Part shown: in pieces, positions 25,307 through 37,100 of the stretch
How the letters are laid out: each line of letters begins with the position of its first letter
Position numbering within the stretch: position 1 is the first letter of the stretch
Source: Inia geoffrensis
Taxonomy: Eukaryota; Chordata; Mammalia; Artiodactyla; Iniidae
Assembly: GCA_036417435.1 (NCBI GenBank)
Contig: CM070905.1
Location: 65,427,092 to 65,491,091 of the forward strand
Length of the DNA: 64,000 nucleotides
Reading direction: 5' to 3'
Notes under the pieces: generated by a model
The model's database searches: none
What the model was told of the DNA's origin: nothing
The model's input: the letters and a program-made list of their open reading frames with translations, nothing else
Translations under genes and position numbers: made by a program

Positions 25307-27761
25307 CTAGGTTCCACATATATTCGTTAATATACGATATCTGTTTTTCTCTTTCTGACTTATTTCACTCTGTATGACAGTCTCTAGATTCATCCATGTC
25401 TCTACAAATGACCCAATTTCATTCCTTTTTATGGCTGAGTAATATTCCATTGTATATATGTACCACATCTTCTTTATCCATTCGTCTGTCGATGGGCATT
25501 TAGTTTGCTTCCATGACCTGGCTATTGCAGATAGTACAGCAGTGAACACTGGGGTGCATGTGTATTTTTGGATTATGGTTTTCTCAGGGTATATGCCCAA
25601 TAGTGGGATTGCTGGATCATATGGTAGTTCTATTTTTACTTTTTTGAGGAACCTCCATGCTGCTCTCCATAATGGCTGTATCAATTTACATTCCCACCAA
25701 CAGTGCAAGAGGGTCCTCTTCTCCACACCCTCTCTAGTATTTATTGTTTGCAGATTTTCTGATGATGCCCAGTCTAACTGGTGTGAAGTGATACCTCACT
25801 GTAGTTATGATTTGCACTTCCCTAATAATTAGTGATGTTGAGCACCTTTCATTGTGCTTCTTGGCCACCTGTATGTCCTCTCTGGAGAAATGTCTATCTA
25901 GGTCTTTGGTCCATTTTTGGATTGGGTTGTTTGTTTTTTTTAATGTTGAGCTGCATGAGCTGTTTATATATTTTGGAGATTAAGAATTTGCCCACTGATT
26001 GATTTGCAAATATTTTCTCCCATTCTGAGGGTTGTCTTTTTGTCTTCTTTGTAGCTTCCTTTGCTTTGCAAAAGCTTATAAGTTTCATTAGGTCCTATTT
26101 GTTTCTTTTTGTTTTTATTTCCATTTCTCTAGGAGGTGGGTCAAAAAGGATCTTGCTATGATTTATATCAAAGAGTGTTCTTCCTATGTTTTCCTCTAAG
26201 AGTTTTATAGTGTCCAGTCTTACATTTGGGTCTCTATTCCATTTTGAGTTTATTTTTGTGTATGGTGTTAGGGAGTGTTCTAAATTCATTCTTTTACATG
26301 TAGCTGTCCAGTTTCCCCAGCACCACTTATTGAAGAGACTGTTTTCTCTCCATTGTATATTCTTGTCTCCTTTGTCATAGATTAGTTGACCACAGGTGCA
26401 TGGGTTTATCTCTGAGCTTTCTATCTTGTTCCATTGATCTATATCTCTGTTTTTTTGTGCCAGTACCATACTGTCTTGATTACTGTAGCTTTGTATTATA
26501 GTCTGAAGCCAGGGGGTCTGATTTCTCCAGCTCCGTTTTCTTCCCTCAAGACTGCTTTGGCTATTCGGGGTCTTTTGTGTCTCCATACAAATTTTAAGAT
26601 TTTTTTGTTCTAGTTCTGTAAAAAATGCGATTGGTAATTTGATAGGGATTGCATTGAATCTGTAGATTGCTTTGGGTAGTATAGTCATTTTCACAATATT
26701 GATTCTTCCAATCCAAGAACATGGTATATCTCTCCATCTGTATCATCTTTAATTTCTTTCATCAGTGTCTTATAGTTTTCTGCATACAGGTCTTTTGTCT
26801 CCTTAGGTAGGTTTATTCCTAGGTATTTTATTCTTTTTGTTGCAATGGTAAATGGGAGTGTTTCCTTAATTTCTCTTTCAGATTTTTCATCATTAGTGTA
26901 TAGGAATGCAAGAGATTTCTGCACATTAATTTTGTATCCTGCAACTTTATCAAATTCATTGCTTGATTTCCTCTTTGGTTTCTTCAGTGATCTCTTGGTT
27001 ATTTAGTAACGTATTGTTTAGCCTCCATGTGTTTTTGTTTTTTATGTTTTTTTCCCTGTAAGTGATTTCTAATCTCATAGCATTGTGGTCAGGAGAGATG
27101 CTTGATATGATTTCAATTTTCTTAAATTTACTGAGGCTTGATCTGTTACCCAAGATATGATCTATCCTGGAGAATGTTCCATGTGCACTTGAGAAGAAAG
27201 TGTGATCTGCTGTTTTGTGGGTGGAATGTCCTATAAATATCAATGAAATCTATCTGGTCTACTGTGTCATTTAATTCTTGTGTTTCCTTATTAATTTTGT
27301 TTGGATGATCTGTCCATTGGTGTAAGTGAGGTGTTAACGTCTCCCACTATTACTGTGTTACTGTCAATGTCATCTTTTATAGCTGTTAGCAGTTGCCTTA
27401 TATATTGAGGTGCTCCTATGTTGGGTGCATATAAAATTATAATTGTTTTATCTTCTTGGATTGATCCCTTGATTATTATGTAGTGTCCTTCCTTGTCTCT
27501 TGTATCATTCTTTATTTTAAAGTCTATTTTATCTGATATTGCTACTCCAGCTTTCTTTTGATTTCCATTTGCATGGAATATCTTTTTCCATCCCCTCACT
27601 TTCAGTCTGTATGTGTCCCTAGGTCTCAAGTGGGTCTCTAGTAGACAGCATATAGATGGGTCTTGTTTTTGTATCCATTCAGCAAGCCTGTGTCTTTTGG
27701 TTGGAGCATTTAATCCATTCACGTTTAAGGTAATTATCGATATGTATGTTTCTATTACCAT
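25307..27761 (-). pseudogene. L1 ORF2 remnant, endonuclease plus C-terminus, RT core missing
   Basis: The start MVIETYISIITLNVNGLNAP (27761) is the canonical apurinic-like endonuclease N-terminus with the LNVNGLN motif. LLETH and GDVNTSLTPMDR motifs follow to about 27291. The endonuclease C-terminal part with SRIDHILG and SPDHNAMR lies at 26956-27243 in a shifted frame. The frame then jumps to [10 protein letters not shown] and [15 protein letters not shown] (26691-26924), which in complete copies follow the RT catalytic box. The C-terminal domain (26694 to 25307) is split across frames and ends ICGT-stop. The RT fingers and palm, including the FADD-type box, are absent, so no reverse transcriptase activity is possible. 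Comparison with the copy at 45464 puts the missing part at about 1.35 kb. Confidence 0.88.
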
Positions 27762-27840
27762 TTTCTTAATTGTTTTGGGTTTGTTTTCGTAGGTCCTTTT
27801 CTTCTCTTGTGATTCCCTCTTAGAGAAGTTCCTTTAGCAT

Positions 27841-28660
27841 TTATTGTACAGCTGGTTTGGTGGTGCTGAATTCTCTTAGCTTTTGCTTGTCTGTAAAGCT
27901 TTTGATTTCTCCATCGAATCTGAACGATATCCTTGCTGGGTAGAGTAATCTTGGTTGTAGGTTCTTCCCTTTCATCACTTTAAGTATATCATGCCACTCC
28001 CTTCTGGCTTGTAGAGTTTCTGCTGAGAAATCAGCTGTTAATCTTATGGGAGTTCCCTTGTATTTTATTTGTCTTTTTTCCCTTGCTGCTTTCAGTGATT
28101 TTTCTTTGTCTTTAATTTTTGCAAATTTGGTTACTATGTGTCTCGGTGTGTTTCTCCTTGGGTTTATCCTACATGGGACTCTCTGCACTTCCTGGACTTG
28201 GGTGGCTATTTCCTTTCCGATGTTAGGGAAGGTTTTGACTATAATCTCCTCAAATATTTTCTCGGGGACTTTCTCTCTCCCATCTCCTTCTGGGACCCCT
28301 ATAATGTGGATGTTGTTGCATTTAATGTTGTCCCAGAGGTCTCTTAGGCTGTCTTCATTTCTTTTCATTCTTTATTCTTTATTCTGTTCAGGGGCAGTGA
28401 ATTCCACCATTCTGTCTTCTAGGTCACTTATCCGTTTTTCTGCCTCAGTTATTCTGGTATTGATTCCTTCTAGTGTATTGTTCATTTCCATTATTGTATT
28501 GTTCATCTCTGTTTGTTCTTTAATTCTTCTAGATCTTTGTTAAACATTTCTTGCATCTTCTAGATCTGTGCATCCATTCTTTTCTCGAGGTCCTGGATCA
28601 TCTTCACTATCATTATTCTGAATTGTTTTTCTGGAAGGTTTTCCATCTCCATTTCAATTA
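27841..28660 (-). pseudogene. L1 ORF1 remnant (RNA-binding protein)
   Basis: The C-terminal 175 residues are open (28368-27841). They include NIHIIGVPEGDGREK, the RRM part, and the C-terminal TADFSAETLQARREW and KNLQPRLLYPARISF motifs of L1 ORF1p. A stop replaces the Gln-Gln region a few codons before the normal end near 27823. The N-terminal coiled-coil part (about 28370-28660, ENLPEKQFRIMIVKMIQDL) is broken by several stops. ORF1p is the trimeric RNA chaperone of the L1 RNP. This copy is not functional. Confidence 0.85.
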
Positions 28661-28765
28661 GTTGTTTTTTCTGTGGTTTTATCTTATTCCTTCATCTGGT
28701 ACACAGCCCTCTGTCTTTTCACCTTGTCTATCTTTCTGTGAATGTGGTTTTTGTTCCTAATTGAC

Positions 28766-29080
28766 ACCAACTTTTAAAAACTATAAGTTAAATAGCTGTA
28801 CACAACTACTTTCAGTCATCAAGCCTCTCAGGCATCTTCTGGATAAGAAGAAAAAAAGGTTCTTTTGGAAGTGTTGTGATGCAGTTACACTGAACTGTAG
28901 TACAGTACTAAATGATAAAAATTATGTTACAAAATGAAAAAAAGTTATATCTCAGGAACATTTTGAAGTTATCAATACAATCAACAAAATAGTCATATTT
29001 ATTTTAATCTACTGGTTTAATTATTTTAACTTTAAAAGCTTATGTTTCATGTATTCATCTGTGATGAAATGCAACTCTTG
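28766..29080. other. Unique intron
   Basis: Sequence flanking the 5' end of the minus-strand L1. Nothing recognised. Confidence 0.4.
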
Positions 29081-29470
29081 TGCTGATCTCTCCAGCCTCA
29101 CTCTCTATCGCATTAAGGCATCTTACAGGCTGTATTCCAGTCAGTTCCTCTTGCAACCTTGTAAGGATCTTTGTGGATGAGGGCCCTGGGAGTGGTTTTT
29201 CCTTTTGTTTTATTCATTTTTTTTCCCTTCTTTCAGGTCTTGGTTACCTCACATTCTTTCTCTGAGTGAGTCTCACATTTCCAATCTGTCCTGCAAATTA
29301 CCAATCAAATAGTCTGCCAGCCACACTGCTGTGACTGCATTACACCCTCTAAGGACTCCCTGTAGTTCTCCAGATCAAGCATTCATACATGTCTGTTGTG
29401 TTTTAAGACATTCAACCATCTGTCCCCACTAGACATACCTTGTCTAGTAAATCCATTTCCCCTGCTCTGG
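29080..29470 (+). mobile_element. Possible L2 LINE fragment, heavily decayed
   Basis: Phrases such as tctccagcctcactctctat and ccactagacataccttgtct recall the L2 3' region, but similarity is patchy. Best treated as a candidate. Confidence 0.3.
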
Positions 29471-30520
29471 GTATAGTTGCAACAAGATTAGGCTCAGGGG
29501 ACCACATTGCTTGGAAAAGGATGACTCCAAGCCTTTATCAACCATTTAGGACTAGGTTAAAAACCAACATCAATTTGTAAATCTTCTTGTTTAAAGCAAT
29601 TTTTACCATCTCTCTTTCTGCACTCCTGCATTTTGGGATCTTTCATAGTCACAAAAATAGAAAGAAAGTATAGTTATTCTACAGATAGCTATTACAATAT
29701 CACAATGTAGAAACAAGTCTATGGAGTAATGAGAAAATTACAAAAAAAAAATTAAGTTGACCTATATTTGACTTTGGAATCTTGCCAGGATTAAGAAGGC
29801 CAAATGACTTAGAGAGATTATATTTATCACATAAAACATTTATTAATAAACTGTAAAATTTGGCTCACCGATAGAGACTGTGCATTGATAGGTGATTAGA
29901 GATAACACATTTTTTTAAGGGAGACATTTTGAAGGCAGTGAAATTTGAACAGAGTTTTGAGGGAATGAAAGTTAAGTGATTGGAAATGAGGAAGAGAGAA
30001 CAGTAAAATAAGGGAGACTTTCTACATGGAAGGCTCTGAAGCTGAAACTAATCCAAATAATTAATCATCACCATTAATCTTTTCCAAGATCTTCCATTTT
30101 GTCCTCTGATGACCCTCATGTAGAAACACAGAAAGTTTGGACCATGAAGACTGTAGGCTGAGAGCTAAGTTGCAGTCTGTCCCTTTAATTTGCATCACTG
30201 TAGTGCAATGTCTGCTAGCAAATCACAGGAAAAGAATCCTAGGGAAAATAAAGTTTCACTGATGGGAGAAACGTTATTCTATTAATTGGTCCAAAAGCTG
30301 TTCACTTCCATACTGAAAATCACATCAAACAAAGCCAAACCATGATTAATGAATATTTCCAGAAAGTAAACCTGAGAGTTCTATTAAAACATTAATATCT
30401 GCACTGATAAAGAAGGAGTTGATTAGACGGAGATGGGCCAACATGGAACTCATGAACCAGTCAACATAAGTGAAAATTAAAGGTCAATGAGAACAAAGAT
30501 CTGGGAAAAGGTAGAAAAAT
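29471..30520. other. Unique intron
   Basis: AT-rich intron. The part around 29930-30010 (gttttgagggaatgaaagtt) looks like the same unnamed old repeat noted near 12500. No coding signal. Confidence 0.4.
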
Positions 30521-31135
30521 TACCCTAGTTCACTGTTTTCCAAACCTGGCAGAAGGTGGGGAGTGACGGTGGTTCTAAATAGTCCTACCTTCAGGTCCCA
30601 TTAGAAGATTACTCAATTGGATCTACAAAGCAAGATCTTAGAAATATTTATCTTAAAAAGAGCCCTGATACCTCCATCACATCACATCATTACCATTTCT
30701 GTTTTGTGGTGAGAACATTTAGGATCTACTCTCTTAGCAATTTTCACATATATAGCACAGTGTTGTTATATATAATCACAATGTTGTGTATTAGATCCAC
30801 AGAACTTATGCATCTTCTAACTGGAAGCTTGTGCTTTTTTTCCAACACCTCCTCATTACCCCCCCACTACCAGTCCCTGGAACTCACAGCTTTTTCAGAT
30901 TCCACATATAAATGAGATCATATATAGTATGTGTCTTTCTCTGACAGTTCACTTAGCATGATGCTAACACTAAGATGGTAATCCTACTGCAATATATGTG
31001 TATCAAATAAACATCTTGTACACCTCGAAGTTACACAATGTTATGTGTCAATTACATTTCAGTACAGCTGGGGGAACAAAAGATCCGCAAATGATTCTGA
31101 TGCATCAGTGTTTGGGAGCTATTCTGTCTACTCAT
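30521..31135. mobile_element. MER5-like element split by an L1 insertion
   Basis: Left part about 30521-30664 (gttttccaaacctggcagaa; ttcaggtcccattagaagat) and right part about 31077-31135 (aatgattctgatgcatcag) fit the two halves of a MER5-type hAT element. The L1 at 30665-31076 lies between them. Confidence 0.45.
30665..31076 (+). mobile_element. L1 3' end with inverted 5' segment (twin-priming product)
   Basis: 30665-30960 reads as L1 3' sequence on the minus strand (gattccacatataaatgaga; gtgttgttatatataatcac). 30961-31076 is the very 3' end of L1 on the plus strand (gtacacctcgaagttacaca, then cagtacagctggggg). The inverted segment is the part of L1 that should directly precede the sense segment. 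The pair is flanked by a probable duplication (aaaaagagcc 30655-30664; caaaagatcc 31077-31086). Confidence 0.7.
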
Positions 31136-31137
31136 TT

Positions 31138-31171
31138 CTGAGGGAGGAAGGAAGGAAGGAAGGAAGGAAGG
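31138..31171. repeat. (GGAA)n microsatellite
   Basis: About seven uninterrupted GGAA units on the plus strand. Confidence 0.9.
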
Positions 31172-32105
31172 ATTGGCAGTTCAAGTAAATTCTCAGTCAT
31201 ATTTGGGACTAGAAATTATATACACTTATTTAATTAAAAGTAAATAACATTGTCCCACTGCATCATCTTTATTTACCTCAAATAACTCTTTTGTTGCTGT
31301 TCATCTCAAGCCCAGAGTTGAAGCAATAATTTAGGTATTTTAAGGAGACATAAGTAAATCAGAGTGGGCTCTTTTTTACATCATCTTCTATAAAGAGACT
31401 AAGTAATGAAGTTTTATAGCAGTCATTGCCTAATAAAGACATTTGGGGGCAATAACATTTTGTTTATAAGGTACTTTGATGAGTACTAGGTGGGCTATTT
31501 AATCATAAATCAATAAAATACAATTGCTGCTCTGAAGGAACACACACATTTATATCAATACATACATCATATAATTTGACACCAAATCTAAAAGCAAGTA
31601 TAGGTATACATTAGTGGGAACTTTGCTCTTACAGGAAAGAGGAAATATTTTATAAAATTGAAATGTAACTAGATTAGGCTAAAGATATTATACAATTTTC
31701 TCAGGTAAATATGGTGCTAATATTCAGTTGGTGTGTGCTGGCTTATACAGAAAAAAGCACACTGATTTTTAAAAACAGACCAATAGATTAAGGCATCTTT
31801 TCAGATTGGTCAGTGTTTGTGTCTTGATCAGTAAATATTTTGTTAAGTATTACAAATAACACCCTGAGTGTAATCAACAATTTATTTATAAGTCCTGTTC
31901 TCTTAATTCCCAGAGTTCCCATTATAATTTCAAAGGAAAACAAAGTAAAACAAAAAAAATCATGCAGTTGAGCTCAAGAATCTTACATGTCTCTCTGATC
32001 TAAATCTACCTACCACAGCAATTCAAGGTAAGTGATCGCTCATGTTTCTTTTCTGCTTAAAAACCTATAATAGCTTCGCACTGATTATTATATCCTGAAT
32101 GAAGG
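31172..32105. other. Unique AT-rich intron
   Basis: No repeat or exon recognised. Confidence 0.45.
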
Positions 32106-32109
32106 GAAA

Positions 32110-32340
32110 GGAAATAACATTTTTGAGTACCTACTATATGCCCAGCAAATGATCATCATGGCAATTCAATAGGTAAACATTTTTCTTAGTCACATTTTAC
32201 AACATTTGAAATAGAGAATCAAACAGGTTTTTTTTCCTTTGCCCCAAGTCATCAGCTACTTAGTGCAGAGGCAGGATTTCAAGCCCACGTTCCTCGACTC
32301 CAAAGCTCATGTTCTCTCTATCATAACATGCTAAATTCCA
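32110..32340 (-). mobile_element. MIR SINE
   Basis: Long reversed MIR: gagtacctactatatgccca, atttgaaatagagaatcaaa, ccccaagtcatcagctactt and gcaggatttcaagcccacgt in the right order, close to full length. Confidence 0.75.
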
Positions 32341-33085
32341 GGCATAAGCATTTTGTAGACACTTGATTAAAAACTGGTAATAAATATGAGTTTATATTTT
32401 ACCCAAATCTATATACTATTGCATTTTTCAAAATACACTTTTCTTTTTCTTTCAGAGTATAATCTACCCTTAAATTAGACCAATTCTATGTAGCATATTA
32501 CAACCTGGAAATCATCAACAGTATAACTTTGAGAAATGGAATCACAGTAAAGTCACAACAACTTTTAATAAATGGATGCTTAATTTCTTTGGAGATTTAT
32601 TCTTCGATTCAGTGTAACTGTTTCTGACATTTCAGTAATGCTTTTAATAAGCAACTTGACCTTTGATGCATTTCTTTTTTCAAGCTTGGAGCTTGACAAA
32701 ATGCCAGAAATAGAGCATTCAGGAGGAGAGTCATAAAAGCAAAACAAAGCAACTAAAATAACTGGGTTACAAAGAAATGCTTTTTCAGGTAAAATTTTAT
32801 CTGATTTATAATCTCATCTTTTGATTTATTTTTAATACCCTGCATGTAAATATATGCTATTTTACATTGTACTTTCATAATCTGAAGTTCAGAACATATG
32901 CAGTAACTACGTAAGTAAGCTTTAGGGAGCATTGGCCCTATATGCTTATGAGGATAAATGTTCAAAGTAATAACTGAGTAAACAAATAAAGAAAGAAGAG
33001 ACATAAACAACAGTTACACTTGAACTCTTTTACTAAAAATCAGCCTGAATACTAAAGAAACCATGATCACATTCACTTGCAAACC
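32341..33085. other. Unique AT-rich intron
   Basis: Nothing recognised apart from A/T-rich runs. Confidence 0.45.
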
Positions 33086-33097
33086 GGCAGCGCTTTT

Positions 33098-33302
33098 TTT
33101 TTTTTTTTGCGGTATACGGACCTCTCACTGTTGTGGACTCTCCCATTGCGGAGCACAGGCTCCGGACGCGCAGGCTCAGCGGCCATTGCTCACGGGCCCA
33201 GCCGCTCCGTGGCATGTTGGATCTTCCCGGTCCGGGGCACGAACCCGTGTCCCCTGCATCGGCAGGCGGACTCTCAACCACTGCGCCACCAGGGAAGCCC
33301 CT
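33098..33302 (-). mobile_element. CHR-2-type tRNA-derived SINE
   Basis: T tail at 33093-33108, body from gcggtatacggacctctcac, tRNA-like head ending caccagggaagcccc. Perfect 12-bp duplication ggcagcgctttt at 33086-33097 and 33303-33314. Minus orientation, a complete and young copy. Confidence 0.93.
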
Positions 33303-33314
33303 GGCAGCGCTTTT

Positions 33315-33945
33315 ATTCCCCAATTCTTTAAGCAGCTGCTGAACAGTATCAATGAAGATAAAATAAAATCAACGTTGACTACTTTCTATTGTAAAACTAT
33401 ATCTTCTAGCATTGTGTGGCAAGACAATGTTCTCCAGACGGCATTAAAAAAATCAAAACCACTACTGAACTAGAGAAATCTTAAAAAGTGCTTGGCTTAT
33501 GTGTACACCTGAAAGATGGAATAGAGGCTGCCTATTTGATGAAACAAGGAAAGAAGATGCAGGCAGAATGAGTTCCATAGCTAATGTGCTAAGACTTTTG
33601 AAATCTTTACCCTGAGGGTAGGAACAGTAAGCTACTCTGCTTGGGTTTGGATGGACTTACAAAGCCGGGGTGGGGGGGAATGGATGAGGTGAAATGCACA
33701 GAATCAAAATAAGAGGGGATTTGGGGAGTTAAGATTTTTAGACAAGTAAAGTTACTGGAAAGTCAATGCTAAGAATAACAATAGATACCCAAATAGGAAA
33801 ACGTTGTTAGTAATATTCTAAGTTCATAAATTTTTCAAGTGATAAATTTTATGAGTCAGAAGTATAAGTAAATACTATGATTATATGTGAACACTACACT
33901 TCTATTTCCACTCTAAAGGACATGAACATAAAATCACAATCTGGA
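33315..33945. other. Unique intron
   Basis: Contains a short G-rich run at 33667-33678. No other feature. Confidence 0.4.
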
Positions 33946-33949
33946 ACTG

Positions 33950-34280
33950 ATAACTGTTGACATTTATGAGCATTGCTATGTGTTAGACACGAAGTGTTTT
34001 ACAGGTTTTAGCTAATGTAATTCTCCAACAATCTTATGAGGTACACATGGTTATTATACCCATATTATAGAGAAGGAAACTAAGGCATGGAAATTGATAA
34101 TATGCGATTAATCTCTTATGATTCTCCCATAAAAGACTGTTGTGCACGCAGAATCAGAAAAGTGTGGAAAGAAAAGATATGGGAGTGATTCCGCTTAAGG
34201 ATTGGGGGCCCACAGAAAAGGAAAGACTTGCCCAAGGTCACACCACAGGTTAATGATATAGCTGGGTTTCTACTGTTCAT
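33950..34280 (-). mobile_element. MIR SINE split by ~120 bp of unrelated sequence
   Basis: The first part (33955-34090) carries the reversed MIR 3' half, with gttttagctaatgtaattct, cccatattatagagaaggaa and actaaggcatgg. The second (34208-34280) resumes with cttgcccaaggtcacacc and tagctgggtttct. The 34091-34207 segment between them is not MIR. Confidence 0.65.
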
Positions 34281-35588
34281 TCAATGATCATATGAAGCTA
34301 GGATTTAGGGATGAAACTTTTGTTATTTTCTTATGTATGAGGCCATTACAGAGATTCTAGATACTATTTCACAACACTTTGCTCAATTCCCTGATGCACC
34401 AAGAAACACAAATTACACTTCTCCCAAGGGTCAGACACCTGTGCTACATAAACTGCTTACAATAATCTTGAAAAGCAGAAAATATCTTGCTTTTACATGG
34501 CAGGAAACTGTATGAATCAAATACAAAAGCAGTAAATCTCACTCAAGGATGCATGGGATTAAAAACATACAATGCGATTTTCTTGAAACAAAACAAAAGA
34601 AACAACGAAGAAATTCAGCCAACCAAGAGTAGAACCAAAGTCCACAACTGAGGAGTAGGAAAGACAAGAGGTTATAGGCCTGATAACAAAAACTGAATAT
34701 ATGTCAGCAAAGGAACTGAGGCTAAATAATTGTGAGAATTCATTACAGAAGACCACATACATGCCATGAATCCAGAAATCAAACTATCCAACATAAATCA
34801 ATAAGGTAATTTTAATGGACATATATCTGCTGACATAAGCAAGATGTTTTGGTACATCTTCCAATAAATGGTATTGACAGAAATTCACCCCATTCCATTT
34901 CTTCAGGACACTATAGAAATGAAGTAGTTCCTGAGAAAGCAATTCAAACAAAGCCAATCCCCAATCCAGCACTGTTTCAAAGACAGCATGGAAATCACTG
35001 ATCATCCTGTTGGTAAACACATTTTGCAGTATAATGCACTACTGATAATCTTTATTACTTAATATCACCTTCCACTCAGAAAAAAGTTACCTTAGGGATA
35101 ACTGTTCAGGTACATTATTATCTTCATTGTATGTACGAGGCAGAGACTGCAGAGACACAGGTATGTTTTGGAACTCCTGACTGTCAAACTGTGGCCATCA
35201 CATTCTCTTTCGATTCAGTGTGCACTTAAATGGATTTCATAGGAATGCTTAGGAAGAGTTTTCAACTTATTAAGTATCAGAGAATGACAAAATTCAATTC
35301 TGCTTTAGTAGAACTGAGTATCCTCAATATCAGATTAAAATACTTAGATAAAAGGAAATAATAATCAAAATTTTGTAGTGCGTTTCATCGGTTGTCCTAA
35401 TTCTTCTCTCTAAAATGTCTTACAAATAAATGGTCACTAATTCCAAACATCCATTTCCAATATTTGATGTGAGAGTCTAATTCCTTTTGCCTTTTCAACT
35501 TCAAGTAGCAATGATTAAGAATTAATATTCAAAAGAACTCAGCTACAACCTATGCTTCAAAAAATATTACATTGCAAAAGAACTATTT
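34281..35588. other. Unique intron
   Basis: Several moderately long open frames occur on the minus strand (34559-35020) without a recognisable family. I treat it as non-coding intron. Confidence 0.4.
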
Positions 35589-35589
35589 T

Positions 35590-36065
35590 TTATTTGATAA
35601 AGTTGATATGTTACAACTTGTAAATTTAAGGTGTACAGTATGTTACTTTGATACAGTTATATAGCGTAATATGATTGCCACTGATGCAATATTATCACAT
35701 TACATCATAACAGTACAGTACTATTCGCTATATTCATCATACTGTGCATTAGATCTCCATGGCTTATTTAGTACTCATTACAAGTTTGTACCCTTAAATG
35801 CTATCAGTCACATCCTGCCTCACTCCCTGGTAACCACCACCCCATTCTGTTTTGTTTTGTTTTTTTTTTAACAAGTCTGACCTTCTTTTAGTTTCTTCAT
35901 ATAAGTGACATCACACAGTACCTGTCTCTCTCTGTCTGACCCATCCTACCTAGCACAATGTGCTCAAGGTCCAATGTAAATGGCAGAATATCTTCTCTTT
36001 TCATGACAGAATAACACTTCATTATGTATATATACCACATCCTTTTTTATCTATTCATCTGTGGG
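35590..36065 (-). mobile_element. Old L1 (L1M-type) 3' fragment
   Basis: Reverse of L1 3' UTR and ORF2 end: aaatttaaggtgtacagtat, gtgcattagatctccatggc, tcatataagtgacatcacac, cttcattatgtatatatacc. The ORF2 end is within the right part but is broken. A short T-rich insertion lies at 35850-35870. Confidence 0.75.
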
Positions 36066-36274
36066 AATCTTTTTTCTTTTTTTCTTTTAAACGATTAGAG
36101 TAGAAGACTTAAAAGATAGAAGGCCAAGTATTGGGTGGGCCAAAAAGTGCCTTCAGGTTTTAAGTAAAAATAAAAGACACATTTTTCATTTTCACCAAGA
36201 ACTTTATTGAACAACATATTCACTTTTCTGTTCCACTACCTTCTGCCATTTTTCAGGCAACTTCATAATTCCAT

Positions 36275-36970
36275 CTACCCAAAACTTTTAATCTTTTTGA
36301 GCAAAGAACTGTTCCAGGTATCTTTTACAGTCTTCCAGGGAATTGAAATTTTTTCCATTAAGAGCATTTTGTAAAGACCTAAATGAATGGAAATCCGAAG
36401 GCATAACGTCTGGTGAATATGGTGGATGATCAGAACTTCCCAGCCAAGCTGTAACAGTTTTTGCCTGAACATCAAAGAAACATGCGGTCTTGCGTTATCT
36501 GGATGGAAGGTTATGCATTTTCTTTTGACTAATTCTGGATGCTTTTCATCAAGTGCTGCTTTCAGTTGGTCTAACTGGGAGCAGTACTTGTTGGAATTAA
36601 TCCTTTGGTTTTCTAGAAGGAACTCAAAACAGAGCACTCCCTTCCAATCCCACCAGATACACAACATCACCTCCTTAGATTGAAGACTGGCCTTTGGTGT
36701 GGCTGGTGGTGGTTCATTTCACTTGCCCCACGATCTCTTCCATTCCACGTTATTGTTCAGTATCCACTTTTCATCAGCCGTCACAATATGTGTTAAAAAC
36801 GGGACATTTTCATTACGTTTAAGCAGAGAATTGCATGCAGAAATATGGTCAAGAAAGTTTTTTTCGCTTAACTTACGTGGAACCCAAACATCAAAGCAAT
36901 GAACATAACCAAGCTGGTGCAAATGATTTTCAACGCTTGATTTGGGTATTTTGAGTATGTCGGCTATCAC
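36275..36970 (-). pseudogene. Mariner transposase pseudogene (C-terminal two thirds)
   Basis: On the minus strand 36970-36719 reads MIADILKIPKSSVENHLHQL, then DVWVPRKLSEKNFLDHISAC and the catalytic-region motif VTADEKWIL with the first Asp. 36670-36275 continues with LCIWWDWKGVLCFEFL and HPDNARPHVSLM, the second Asp motif. A one-base deletion right after WEVLI shifts the frame, so the third catalytic Asp (YSPD region, near 36410) is out of frame with the first two. The family is a D,D34D cut-and-paste transposase. This copy is inactive, and its N-terminal DNA-binding part is further split by the SINE at 37101-37302. Confidence 0.88.
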
Positions 36971-37100
36971 CAGCGCGGTATAACGTTAATTGTTCTCACT
37001 TAGTGCCTCGATTTGATGGCTATCAACTTCAACTGGTCTACCCGAACTTGGAGCATCGTGCAGCGAGAAATCTCCAGCACGAAACTTGGCAAACCACTTT

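Larger units (their letters stand above)
25113..28765 (-). mobile_element. L1 LINE, ~3.65 kb, 5'-truncated and internally deleted
   Basis: Minus-strand L1 with T-rich 3' end at 25110-25122, 3' UTR to about 25306, ORF2 remnant 25307-27761, ORF1 remnant from about 27823 to beyond 28600, and a short possible 5' UTR tail to about 28765. Gene order on the minus strand (ORF1, ORF2, 3' UTR) is normal. ORF2 jumps from the end of the endonuclease directly to the far side of the reverse transcriptase, at about 26958-26970. The remaining frames have stops and frameshifts, so the copy is dead. It lies in sense orientation to THSD7A. Confidence 0.92.

Noticed and set aside
34559..35020. Two adjacent minus-strand open frames (67 and 78 codons) as a transposase or exon remnant
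   Set aside because: No motif could be assigned, frames are short, and no splice borders or terminal repeats were found.
35085..35110. Short match to the peptidyl-transferase region of large-subunit rRNA (gttaccttagggataactg)
   Set aside because: Similarity covers only about 20-25 bases and the flanks do not match, so it is not an rRNA pseudogene.
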